Assembly (NCBI GenBank): GCA_007695285.1
Contig: REEC01000192.1
Span: forward strand, 1-64,000
Direction of reading: 5' to 3'
Origin: Spirochaetaceae bacterium
GTDB lineage: Bacteria; Spirochaetota; Spirochaetia; DSM-27196; PXBQ01
Length of the DNA: 64,000 nucleotides
The first letter of the stretch is position 1, and each line of letters starts with the position of its first letter. Position numbers and translations under genes: made by a program. The notes under the pieces were generated by a model. The model was not told where the DNA came from and made no database searches. It was given only the letters and a program-made list of their open reading frames with translations. Positions 18,331-27,676 of the stretch are shown here, in pieces.

Positions 18331-19738
18331 CGGTCCTGCCTCCGACTTGAAGTTCTTGTGGTGTCAACGGGACGTTCATCGGGTATCGTCCCGTGAAACA
18401 CGAATAGCAGTATCCATCGGGTTCGTCAAGGCAGGTTTGAAGCTGATCAAGCGTCAGGAATCGGACGGTATCGGCGCCGATGTACCGTGCGATCTCAACC
18501 GGCGACATCGAGTTCGAGATCAACTCGCCTCGCGTCGGGATATCGATTCCGAAAAAGCACGGCCAGCGAATCTCGGGCGATGACAGGCGGATATGGACCT
18601 CGCGCGCCTCGGCTTCGCGAAGCAGCTTGACGAGTATCCGTGCGGTAGTTCCACGGACGAGCGAGTCGTCGACGAGGACGACCCGGCGACCCGCGATAAT
18701 TTCGCGAACGGGATGCAGCTTCATCCTAACCGCGAGTTCGCGTTCGGCGGTTGTCGGCATGATAAACGATCGACCCGCGTAATGATTTCGCGTGAGACCG
18801 AAGTCAAACGGCAGGCCGGCCGCTTCGGCGTACCCGAGCGCGGCGCTCGTGCCGGAGTCGGGTACGGGAACGACGACGTCACCGATGCCCTGATCGGCTA
18901 TGGCCAACGCCGCGCCCATCCGTTTTCGGTGCAGATGCACCTGATTGTCAAAAACGTACGAGTCCGGCCGAGCGAAGTAAATAAGCTCAAATACGCACTG
19001 TGACTTCCGCTCGGAGCGATCGAGCATTTCGCTGCGAGCCCCGTCGGGACCGAGATGAACGATCTCGCCGGGACGCACCGAGCGGTAGTTCGATACTTTG
19101 AGGATGTCCAGCGCGCACGTTTCGGACGCGACCACGTGTAACCCGTCTTTCTCGCCGATGAACAGCGGTCTGAATCCCCACGGGTCGCGGATCGCGTATA
19201 GTTCGTTATTGTGTATCATCACCATGCTGTACGCGCCTTCTACGCGGACGAGTGTCTCTTTGAGCGCCTCGTAGAATCCGGTTTTCCGGGACCGCGAGAT
19301 CAGGTGCAGGATGAGTTCGGTATCCGAGGTGGTCTGGAAAATCGATCCCTCGCCGAAGAGGTGGGACTTCAACTCGGCGGTATTCGCGATGTTCCCGTTG
19401 TGCGCGACGGCGATGTCGCCCTTGTTGCACGTAACGTGAATCGGCTGCGCGTTCTCGAGTTTGTTTCCTCCGTGCGTCGAGTACCGTACGTGTCCGATCC
19501 CGACGTTCGATGGTCTATCGCCCGTCAAGTACTTCGCAAGCACGGAAGAAACCATTCCCAGGTCTTTGTACACAACCGTCGCGTCGTTCTTCCGATACGC
19601 GATGCCCGCGCTTTCTTGGCCACGGTGTTGTTGTGCAAAGAGCGGAAAGAACAGCGTTTGGGGTACGTTAAGCGGTGTTCGGGAGTATATTCCCGCGACA
19701 CCGCATTTGTGCTCGATTTTTTCGGGTGGTTTCAACAC
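18323..19738 (-). CDS. purF: Amidophosphoribosyltransferase
   Basis: CGVAGIY near N-terminus (Ntn Cys), QHRGQESAGIA, VVLVDDSLVRGTTARILVKLLREA; GTG start at 19738, 8-nt overlap with purM. Confidence 0.95.
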   Translation of the reverse strand: MLKPPEKIEHKCGVAGIYSRTPLNVPQTLFFPLFAQQHRGQESAGIAYRKNDATVVYKDLGMVSSVLAKYLTGDRPSNVGIGHVRYSTHGGNKLENAQPIHVTCNKGDIAVAHNGNIANTAELKSHLFGEGSIFQTTSDTELILHLISRSRKTGFYEALKETLVRVEGAYSMVMIHNNELYAIRDPWGFRPLFIGEKDGLHVVASETCALDILKVSNYRSVRPGEIVHLGPDGARSEMLDRSERKSQCVFELIYFARPDSYVFDNQVHLHRKRMGAALAIADQGIGDVVVPVPDSGTSAALGYAEAAGLPFDFGLTRNHYAGRSFIMPTTAERELAVRMKLHPVREIIAGRRVVLVDDSLVRGTTARILVKLLREAEAREVHIRLSSPEIRWPCFFGIDIPTRGELISNSMSPVEIARYIGADTVRFLTLDQLQTCLDEPDGYCYSCFTGRYPMNVPLTPQELQVGGRTDA

Positions 19739-19846
19739 GGTATCTGTATAGCATCGTGGTCTGCGCCGGGTCAAGGACACCGACCGTTTCGGTGTCGGCG
19801 CGACTTGCGCTTGTACGACGTCGACCTCAAACGCGCGCGCGATCCT

Positions 19847-20617
19847 CTACTCGATCCCGAAGAAACGGCGCGTGTTCTCGAATATCTGCTCGGTTACGGT
19901 CTCGGTCGGTTCTTCACGGAGTTCCGCGACAAAAAGCGCCGTTTCGCTCAAGTACGCGGGTTTGTTTCGCTGTCCCCGGTGCGACGCGGGTACCATGAAC
20001 GGACTCTCGCTCTCGATAAGGATCCGCTCGAGCGGCATATTCCGCGCCGTTTCGTGCAGATTGCGTGCGTTTCGGTACGTGACGTTTCCCGCAAAAGAGA
20101 TATACAGGTTCATCTCGAGCGCCTTTTTCGCGTACTCCCAATCTTCGGAGTAGCAGTGTAGAACGCCACCTCTTGACGGGAGTTTGTCGCGGAGGATTTC
20201 AAGAACATCCCTGCCTGCTTCGCGATTGTGGATTACTACCGGAAAACCGAGCCGTTCCGCTATCTCGAGTTGTCGGACGAATAGCTCAATCTGCGAGTCT
20301 TTGTTCCCAAACTTCCTGTAGTAATCAAGACCGGTCTCTCCGATCGCCACGACGCGTTCGAGTTTGCTGCCGTCTTCGATTTTCGTCTCCCAATCGCGTC
20401 CGGGGTTGGTAACCTCCGACGGCGAGACGCCGATACTGAAATGGACGTGCGACGCCGTTTTGAGGTTATTATGAACCTCGAAGAAGTCGTGAAGGTTATT
20501 GCTGATCGTGAGAATACCTTCGACGCTTTCGCGTTTGGCTTCTTGAACGATGATCAGTTGTTCTATCGGGTCCTCGTTGATCAACCCGATATGGGCGTGA
20601 GAATCAAAAAGTCTCAT
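19847..20617 (-). CDS. TatD-family metal-dependent hydrolase
   Basis: DSHAHI, AIGETGLDYY, PVVIHNREA, HCYSED, ESESPFMVP motifs. Confidence 0.85.
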   Translation of the reverse strand: MRLFDSHAHIGLINEDPIEQLIIVQEAKRESVEGILTISNNLHDFFEVHNNLKTASHVHFSIGVSPSEVTNPGRDWETKIEDGSKLERVVAIGETGLDYYRKFGNKDSQIELFVRQLEIAERLGFPVVIHNREAGRDVLEILRDKLPSRGGVLHCYSEDWEYAKKALEMNLYISFAGNVTYRNARNLHETARNMPLERILIESESPFMVPASHRGQRNKPAYLSETALFVAELREEPTETVTEQIFENTRRFFGIE

Positions 20618-20727
20618 GGTACTTCCGTTTGGGAAAAAAAGTTGTTACAGTGACGTAACGTTCATTCTACGGGTCAACATACTACTTTCGGTATCGTGCG
20701 TCAATGAGATTGGAAAGAATGCTGTAT

Positions 20728-20756
20728 TTGACAAAATGGAATTGGCATGTTATTGT
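20728..20756 (+). promoter_or_regulatory. Sigma70-type promoter for the M23-bactofilin cluster
   Basis: TTGACA - 17 nt - TATTGT. Confidence 0.5.
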
Positions 20757-20855
20757 ACGGTAAATATCTACGGTTGCCGCTTCGGACACAACGGAATAGA
20801 ATAGGCCGGAAGTCGGCGTGTATTTAAGGTGCGCGTCAAGTTTCCTGGAGCATTT

Positions 20856-21875
20856 ATGATGAAAGTCAACGGTACGCACCGTGACGGCGGTGCGGTTAAG
20901 CGAATAACCTCGGCTATTGCCGGCATTGCGCGACAACGTTTCACGATTATGCTGATTCCGCATTCAGAACGGCGCGTCGTGAACTTCCAGATAAACGCAG
21001 TCGCGGCGGTGTTTGTTGTCGCGATGTTTTTCGTGGTTCTGGGGTCGTTTTTTTACGTCGCGACGGTGTTTACCGGTTCATCGCGACTCGTCACCGAGAA
21101 GTCGGATGCGCTTCGAACGACCGAAGCGAGCCTCGATTCGGTTCTCGACGAGGTTTCCCACGTGATTCAGCTGTCCCGGACGTTCGAGTCCACGTTGCAA
21201 TCGACTTTGGCGGGCCTCAATCTACAAACGGGCGATCGGCTCGCGCGCGACGTCTCGGCGACCGGGGATCTCTCGGAGTTTCTTGACCTGCAGCAAGTCG
21301 ATTCCGACACTGTTCGGGAGGTGTACGAACTTCAACGGCTTGCCGGTGTCCTGCGTGACTCGGTCGATCCGTTGACCGGTATCAAAGACATCCTCGAAAC
21401 CCAACGACGATTTCTCTCGGATATCCCGAACGCGTGGCCGTTGATGGGCGGACGCGGCATTGTAATGATGGAGTGGGGACCGAATATTCATCCGTTTACG
21501 GGTCAGTGGTATATGCACGACGGCATCGATATTGCGGACATGACCGGTGCGCCGGTCGTGGCAAGCGCGAACGGCAAAGTGAGCGAGATCGGCTCCGATC
21601 CGCTGGGATACGGAAACTACATCTGGATCAGGCACAAGTATGGGTTCCGTACACGATACGCGCACTTGAACACGGTTGAAGTAACCGAAGGTGAAGATGT
21701 GTTCCAGGGACAGCGTATCGGAACCGTCGGTGATACCGGAATGGCGACCGGGCCGCATCTGCACTTCGAGTTGTGGTTGGGTACCGACGTGCTCGATCCC
21801 GCGCATTTTCTCAAAGTTCAAAATACTTTCAACCGCCGCTTGCCGAACCAGCGCGTCGTGAACCGGGTGCGGTAA
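20856..21875 (+). CDS. M23-family murein metallopeptidase, membrane anchored
   Basis: N-terminal TM, coiled coil, C-terminal MHDGIDIADMTGAPVVASANGKV...GYGNYIWIRH...GDTGMATGPHLHFEL. Confidence 0.9.
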   Translation: MMKVNGTHRDGGAVKRITSAIAGIARQRFTIMLIPHSERRVVNFQINAVAAVFVVAMFFVVLGSFFYVATVFTGSSRLVTEKSDALRTTEASLDSVLDEVSHVIQLSRTFESTLQSTLAGLNLQTGDRLARDVSATGDLSEFLDLQQVDSDTVREVYELQRLAGVLRDSVDPLTGIKDILETQRRFLSDIPNAWPLMGGRGIVMMEWGPNIHPFTGQWYMHDGIDIADMTGAPVVASANGKVSEIGSDPLGYGNYIWIRHKYGFRTRYAHLNTVEVTEGEDVFQGQRIGTVGDTGMATGPHLHFELWLGTDVLDPAHFLKVQNTFNRRLPNQRVVNRVR

Positions 21876-21892
21876 CGCGGGTGTAAAGAAAT

Positions 21893-22354
21893 ATGAGAAA
21901 AGTTCATGATGTTGAAAGTGACCTTTACGTAAATTCGATCGTTGGAGAGGGTTCGCGGTTTCGTGGTCATCTCGAGCTGTCCGGTCTCATGCGGATCGAC
22001 GGCGATTACTCCGGGTCGGTGAAGACCGACGGAAAAGTGATCGTCGGGCGGAACGGTCGCGCGGACTGCACGATCGAAGCTTCGACCGTCGTAATCGGCG
22101 GTGTCTTTCGTGGCAATGTCTATGCGACCGACAAAGTGATCGTCCTGTCGGCCGCGCTGGTTCTCGGAAACCTCTATACACCGCGGCTTGTCGCAGAGGA
22201 GGGGGTTCTGCTCGATGGGGCGATAATGGTCAGCGGGACGCCCTCCCCGGTCGGTGGCGACGGCGAGAACGCTCGTTCCTCCGGACTCATCCGCCGACGG
22301 ACCCGGAAACACGAAACGTCGAGCGTCGGGACCGGTACACCCGCGGTGAAGTAA
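21893..22354 (+). CDS. Bactofilin (polymer-forming cytoskeletal protein)
   Basis: SIVGEGSRFRGHLELSGLMRIDGDYSGSVKTDGKVIVG... beta-helix repeats. Confidence 0.88.
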   Translation: MRKVHDVESDLYVNSIVGEGSRFRGHLELSGLMRIDGDYSGSVKTDGKVIVGRNGRADCTIEASTVVIGGVFRGNVYATDKVIVLSAALVLGNLYTPRLVAEEGVLLDGAIMVSGTPSPVGGDGENARSSGLIRRRTRKHETSSVGTGTPAVK

Positions 22355-22368
22355 GCTGGAGTAAGCCG

Positions 22369-22869
22369 ATGGATCGCGTCGAGAATACAGGCAGTTTTTT
22401 CGCCTACAGACGGGAAACCCGCGAGAAAAAGCGCGCGGACGGGAAGACTCCTGCGCAACCGATCCCGCGCTTCGCGTCTCTTCTCGATCCGGTCTCCGAA
22501 CCCGCTTCCATCGGACCGGCGGTCGAAGCGACATCGGACGAAACCGATCGCGTCGAGCTTCACGAACTGCTCGACGCGGTTCACGCACGCGGCGACAAAC
22601 TCAAGCGGCACCTCTCGGCCGATGCGATTCAGGAGTACAAAAACGCGGTGCGACGGTTTATCTCCGCGGTGTTGGACGGGGGTTACTCCGTAGATGAAAG
22701 ATCGTCCGCGGGAAATGTCCTAAAAAGAAAGAAATTCACCCTGATCAGCGTGATCGATGGTAAAATAGAACGCTTGGCATCGGGGGTTTTCGCGACACAG
22801 CGCGATCAAATTGAGATCCTTCGACGTATCGACGAGATAAACGGTTTGCTCGTCGATCTTCTTCAGTGA
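22369..22869 (+). CDS. YaaR family protein (DUF327)
   Basis: LLDAVHARGDKLKRHLSADAIQEYKNAVRRFISAVLDGGY...KFTLISVIDGKIERL. Confidence 0.8.
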   Translation: MDRVENTGSFFAYRRETREKKRADGKTPAQPIPRFASLLDPVSEPASIGPAVEATSDETDRVELHELLDAVHARGDKLKRHLSADAIQEYKNAVRRFISAVLDGGYSVDERSSAGNVLKRKKFTLISVIDGKIERLASGVFATQRDQIEILRRIDEINGLLVDLLQ

Positions 22870-22901
22870 GGACGATCTGCTTCAGCAGGATGGGAACAGA
22901 C

Positions 22902-23792
22902 ATGAGTGATATAGCTGCAAAAGTCGCACTTCGGGAGGAAATTCCGAACGATGCGTTAATTCTTGTCAAGGTTCTGCACTCGAGCGAGACCGAACTTTGT
23001 ACCAATCCGACAGGAGAGACCATTCGAAAAGGCGATTTTGTCGTGATTCCGACACGATACGGCGGCGATCTTGGCCGAATACTCGGTACCGTAATGCCGG
23101 AAAACGCGCAGAACTGGAAAGACCGGACCGAGATTCTGCGGAAGGCGCACGACTCGGATGTCGACGCGTACCGGCGAAACGTCGAGCGCGAACCCGATGC
23201 GCTTGAGTTCTGTCGTGAACGGATCGAGGCCAAGAAACTGCAGATGAAGCTTGTTTCCGCTCACTTCGTACTCGATGAGTCGAAAGTATTGTTCTTCTTC
23301 ACCGCCGAGACTCGTGTTGATTTCCGGGACCTCGTCAAGGACCTAGTCGGATACTTCAGGATGCGTATCGAGTTGCGCCAGATCGGCGTCCGCGACGACT
23401 CGCGGATTCTCGGCGGAATCGGCGTATGCGGTCGAACGTTCTGCTGTCATGGTCTGAGCGACAAGATCAAACCGGTTTCGATTCGGATGGCAAAAAACCA
23501 GGATCTTTCGTTGAGCTCGATGAAGATCTCGGGACCGTGTGGACGGCTTTTGTGCTGTCTCGAGTACGAAAACGACTTTTACCGCGAAGAGAAAAAGCGG
23601 CTTCCGTCGGAGAATACGCGAATCAAGTACGACGGAACCGTGTTTCGTATCGTGGAGTTGAACGTCGTCACGATGGTGATACGATTGGCCGGCGAGGATG
23701 GGCGGTACATGACGATTCCGACCTGTCGTGTTCGGCGAGCCGAGTCGGGAACCGGGTGGGAAATCGTCGACACCCCGTGCGGCACCGGTTGA
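22902..23792 (+). CDS. ricT: PSP1-domain protein, RicT/YaaT-like
   Basis: GICGRTFCCHGLS-like (GVCGRTFCC), SLSSMKISGPCGRLLCCLEYE; PSP1 core RVDFRDLVKDLVGYFRMRIELRQIGVRDDSRILGGIG. Confidence 0.88.
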   Translation: MSDIAAKVALREEIPNDALILVKVLHSSETELCTNPTGETIRKGDFVVIPTRYGGDLGRILGTVMPENAQNWKDRTEILRKAHDSDVDAYRRNVEREPDALEFCRERIEAKKLQMKLVSAHFVLDESKVLFFFTAETRVDFRDLVKDLVGYFRMRIELRQIGVRDDSRILGGIGVCGRTFCCHGLSDKIKPVSIRMAKNQDLSLSSMKISGPCGRLLCCLEYENDFYREEKKRLPSENTRIKYDGTVFRIVELNVVTMVIRLAGEDGRYMTIPTCRVRRAESGTGWEIVDTPCGTG

Positions 23793-23835
23793 CGATCTGC
23801 GTGATTCCGTTTAATCGGCGATTATGCCCGTGCGA

Positions 23836-25923
23836 TTATTCGTGATACTGTAATCGATATAGATTGAAGTACAGGCCACGTCGGTCGATGAGTTCGTCGT
23901 GAGTTCCCTGCTCGACCACCTCGCCGTTCGACAAAACGATGATCTTGTCCGAGTACTTTATCGTCGAGAGTCGATGTGCGATCACAAGCGAGGTTCTGCC
24001 CTCGAGCACCGCGTGCATCCCTTTCTGAATCAGTACTTCGGTTTCGGTGTCGATGCTGGATGTGGCTTCGTCCATAATGATGACGCGCGGGTCGTTCGCA
24101 ATGATGCGGGCGAACGAAATCAGTTGCCGCTGGCCGGTAGAGATGTTCACGGCTCCCTCTTCGAGATGCGTGTCGATACCGTCCGGTAGGTGGTCGATGA
24201 AGTGATGCGCTTGCGCGGTCTCGACCGCGTGCCGGAGCGATGTCTCCGACACCGCCGCGCCGAGTACGATGTTCTCGCGGATCGTCTCGTTGAAAAGAAA
24301 AACATCCTGTTGGATCGGCTGAATAGCGGTTCGCAGTTCGTGCAGCGGGATCGACCGGATATCGTTTCCGTCGAGCAAAATATTGCCCGAATCGATGTCC
24401 CAAAACCGCGTGAGCAGGCTCGCAATCGTTGTCTTGCCGGCTCCCGTGTACCCGACAATCGCGATCGTTTCGCCGGGCTGCGCCGTGAACGATACGTTCT
24501 TAAGCACCGGTTCACCGGGCTTGTACGAGAAACTGACCGAGCGGAACTCGATCTTTCCTTCGACGCGCCGAAGGCGGCCGGTTCCTTCGTCCGGAATTCG
24601 CTCTTTTTCATCAAGAAGCTGGAATACACGTTCGCTCCCCGCCATTGCACTCTGAAGAATGGTGAACTTCTCGGCGATGTCCATCACCGGCTGGTAGAAC
24701 CGCCGCAAGAGGTTGATGAACGCGATGAGCACTCCGAGCGACACAAGGCCCGTGATGTACGTCGACGCGCCGTAGTACACGACGACGCCGATCGAAACCG
24801 AGAGAAGCAGATCGAGCAGGGGTCGGAAAACCGCGAAGACGTACATCTCCTGAAGGTGAGCGGAAAGCAAACCGGAGTTCGAGCGCCCGAACACGGCGCG
24901 CGTCGCATCCTCGTTTGCGAAAATCTGGACGACCGAGATACCCGAGATGTGCTCGGCGAGGAACGCGTTGACTCGCGAAACGAGTAGACGTACGCGTCGA
25001 TACGCCTCGCGCGCGCGGACGCGGAAGAACGCCATGCTTATGATCACGGGGGGGAGCGTCAGGACCGCGACAAGCGCGAGACGCGGATTCATGAGGAACA
25101 AGACGAGTAGAACGCCGACCATCATCGCGACGTCGCGCATAAGGCTGATCAGGACGTTCGTGAACAGCTCGTTGATCGTCTCGACGTCGTTCGTCATTCG
25201 CGTGACCAGTTTCCCGACGGGGTGCCGCGAGAGATACGAGATCGATTGGTTAACCGTGTGATCAAAAAGCGTCAAGCGGAGATCTTTCATCACGCCTTGG
25301 CCGGTGTAAGCCATGAGATACACTTGAAGAAACGTGAAAATGAGAACCGCGCAGAGGATGCCGAGGAAACCGATCACGAGAGTCAGAAGACCCGCAAAGT
25401 CCGCTGCGCGCACCGTCATCTTCTCGGCGTCCGAGAGCGTGCGGAAATTCGTGACCTCGATCGCCGCGGTCCCGGCGTCCACGACAAAAATATCCGGGTA
25501 GCGCGCAATAAGATCTCGATGCGCGGCGGTTTCGATCTCGAAAACATGAAACGCGTCGGGCGACAAGACGCCGGACTGCTCGAGAACGTGACGATCGACG
25601 CCTACCGTCCGTACGAGGCGGTGATCCGGCACGTATACGTCGTCGCCGATGCGAAAGACCGTGTCGTCGTTGATGTACGAGTCGTCGTCGAGCAGGCGGC
25701 CGTACGTGCCGATTATCTTCGTGTCGATCGCGTTCTGGATTACGACCGGGATCAACAGATCTCCGGTCGTCGAGATAATGAGCGCAAAAACGGCACCGAT
25801 AACCGGGACGACGTACGGTCTGAGAAAACGGACGAGGCGGCGCATAATTACGGGGTCGTAGCCTTTGATGATCTCTTCGTGGTCCATGTGTCTCTCACTC
25901 ATGGCGTGCCCGCCGTGACTCAA
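23836..25923 (-). CDS. ABC exporter half-transporter (consensus Walker B Glu, TM1-TM2 extracytoplasmic insertion)
   Basis: TMD plus NBD: GYTGAGKTT, signature NISTGQRQLISFAR, VIIMDEATSSID, IAHRLST. N-terminus may be internal (MSERHMDHEE). Confidence 0.9.
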   Translation of the reverse strand: MSHGGHAMSERHMDHEEIIKGYDPVIMRRLVRFLRPYVVPVIGAVFALIISTTGDLLIPVVIQNAIDTKIIGTYGRLLDDDSYINDDTVFRIGDDVYVPDHRLVRTVGVDRHVLEQSGVLSPDAFHVFEIETAAHRDLIARYPDIFVVDAGTAAIEVTNFRTLSDAEKMTVRAADFAGLLTLVIGFLGILCAVLIFTFLQVYLMAYTGQGVMKDLRLTLFDHTVNQSISYLSRHPVGKLVTRMTNDVETINELFTNVLISLMRDVAMMVGVLLVLFLMNPRLALVAVLTLPPVIISMAFFRVRAREAYRRVRLLVSRVNAFLAEHISGISVVQIFANEDATRAVFGRSNSGLLSAHLQEMYVFAVFRPLLDLLLSVSIGVVVYYGASTYITGLVSLGVLIAFINLLRRFYQPVMDIAEKFTILQSAMAGSERVFQLLDEKERIPDEGTGRLRRVEGKIEFRSVSFSYKPGEPVLKNVSFTAQPGETIAIVGYTGAGKTTIASLLTRFWDIDSGNILLDGNDIRSIPLHELRTAIQPIQQDVFLFNETIRENIVLGAAVSETSLRHAVETAQAHHFIDHLPDGIDTHLEEGAVNISTGQRQLISFARIIANDPRVIIMDEATSSIDTETEVLIQKGMHAVLEGRTSLVIAHRLSTIKYSDKIIVLSNGEVVEQGTHDELIDRRGLYFNLYRLQYHE

Positions 25924-27676
25924 GCTGTTGCAGCTCGAAGATCTCTCGATAATAGCCGTCCAAATCGACCAACTCCGCGTGGTTTCCGCTCTGAATGACG
26001 CGGCCGTCGCTGAGGACCACGATCAGATCGGCGTGTTGAAGCGTCGAAATTCGGTGTGATACAACGATAGTTGTTTTTCCTTTTCTTTCGGGCAGGAGCG
26101 CTCGGAGTATTTTTTCTTCGGTCTCGGTATCTACGGCCGACAGCGCGTCGTCGAGTACGAGGATCGAGGGGTCGACCGCGAGCGCGCGCGAAATCGCAAT
26201 CCTTTGCTTCTGGCCTCCCGAAAGCGTAATCCCGCGTTCGCCGATCTCGGTTTTCCAGCCGTTCGGGAAGTTCTCGATGTCGCGTTCGACCGCCGAGACG
26301 GCTCCGACGCGCGTTACGATCGCGGTTCTGACCGCTTCATCGGGCGACCTTACCGCGAAAAGGACGTTGTGTTCGAGCGAGTCGGAAAAGAGAAACGTAT
26401 CCTGTGGGACAAAACCAAAAGCGCGTCGGAGCCCGTCGAGTCTGTACTGTCTTACGTCGCGTCCGCCGACGAAAACCGTGCCCTCAGGCGGGTCGATCAT
26501 ACGTGGCAGCACGTTCAGCAACGTAGATTTCCCCGAGCCCGTGTGTCCGAGTATCCCGAGCAATCCGCCGGCCGGCAGCGAGAACGAGATGTCGTCGAGC
26601 GCCGGGGTATCGGCACCCGGGTAGGTGAACGTGAGCGATCTGAACTCGATCGACGGAGTCTCCGGAGACGTGACCGCGTCGGGAGCCGACGTGATCTCGG
26701 GGGCCTCGTCAAGAATAGCGTTGATCCGCGCCAACGACGCGCCGCCGCGCTGGAACATGTTCACGGTGAATCCTGCGCCGAGCATCGGCCAGATGAGCAT
26801 CTCGAGGTAGCTCATCGTCGCAACAAACTCACCGGGGCTCAACGTGCCGGTAATCACGAGCTCACCGCCGAATCTCAGCAGAATCAAACCGGTGATCCCC
26901 GCCAGGAAGTGAACCAACGGGAAAAACAAGCCCCAGATTCGTACCAGCTGAAGATTCTTCGCCTGGTAATCCGCGTTTGCGGCCATAAACCGATCACGGA
27001 AGTAGTCCTCGCGGACAAATGACTGAACTACCCGAATCCCGGTTAATGTTTCGCGAGACTGTTCGCTCAGTCGCGAAAACCCCTCCTGGACGCCCTTAAA
27101 GAGTTTCCCGATGACCCTTCCGAAAAAAAGGATCATGATCGTAATGAGCGGCAACGGGATGATCGTGACGAGTGTCAGGCGGGCCTGTTGGGTGAACAGG
27201 ATCACGAGTATCGCAATCGTGAGGAAAAGACCGTCGACAAACGCGACGAACGCCATTCCGCTCGCCATTCGCACGGCGTCCATGTCGTTCGTCGCGCGCG
27301 CCATGATGTCTCCCGTTTTGTTGCGGCCGAAGAACGACGGAGAAAGCTTCAAGAGATGGTCGAAAAGTTTTTCGCGCAGTTCCTTTTCGATCCGTCGCGA
27401 TGCGCCATGGATAAAAAACCGCCATCCGAGCCGCCCCATCGCGATCACGAACGCAGTGGCGACCATCAGGAGCATCGTCCGAGCAATCGCGTTCAACTCG
27501 AAATCGCCGCCGGCGATCATGTCGATCGCGTGCCGGATGAACTGCGGGATCATCAACTGCGCTCCGCTCGTCACGATCAGCGCCAAAACGCCGCCGAGGT
27601 ACCACATGCGGTAACGGCGCAAAAACGGGAGGAGCGTTCGGTATTCTTTCAGCACGCGTCGGTTGTCCCTCGCCAT
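25895..27676 (-). CDS. ABC exporter half-transporter (Walker B Asp variant)
   Basis: GHTGSGKSTL, TLSGGQKQRIAISRAL, ILVLDDALSAVD, VVSHRISTL; 29-nt overlap with the partner ORF. Confidence 0.9.
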   Translation of the reverse strand: MARDNRRVLKEYRTLLPFLRRYRMWYLGGVLALIVTSGAQLMIPQFIRHAIDMIAGGDFELNAIARTMLLMVATAFVIAMGRLGWRFFIHGASRRIEKELREKLFDHLLKLSPSFFGRNKTGDIMARATNDMDAVRMASGMAFVAFVDGLFLTIAILVILFTQQARLTLVTIIPLPLITIMILFFGRVIGKLFKGVQEGFSRLSEQSRETLTGIRVVQSFVREDYFRDRFMAANADYQAKNLQLVRIWGLFFPLVHFLAGITGLILLRFGGELVITGTLSPGEFVATMSYLEMLIWPMLGAGFTVNMFQRGGASLARINAILDEAPEITSAPDAVTSPETPSIEFRSLTFTYPGADTPALDDISFSLPAGGLLGILGHTGSGKSTLLNVLPRMIDPPEGTVFVGGRDVRQYRLDGLRRAFGFVPQDTFLFSDSLEHNVLFAVRSPDEAVRTAIVTRVGAVSAVERDIENFPNGWKTEIGERGITLSGGQKQRIAISRALAVDPSILVLDDALSAVDTETEEKILRALLPERKGKTTIVVSHRISTLQHADLIVVLSDGRVIQSGNHAELVDLDGYYREIFELQQLESRRARHE

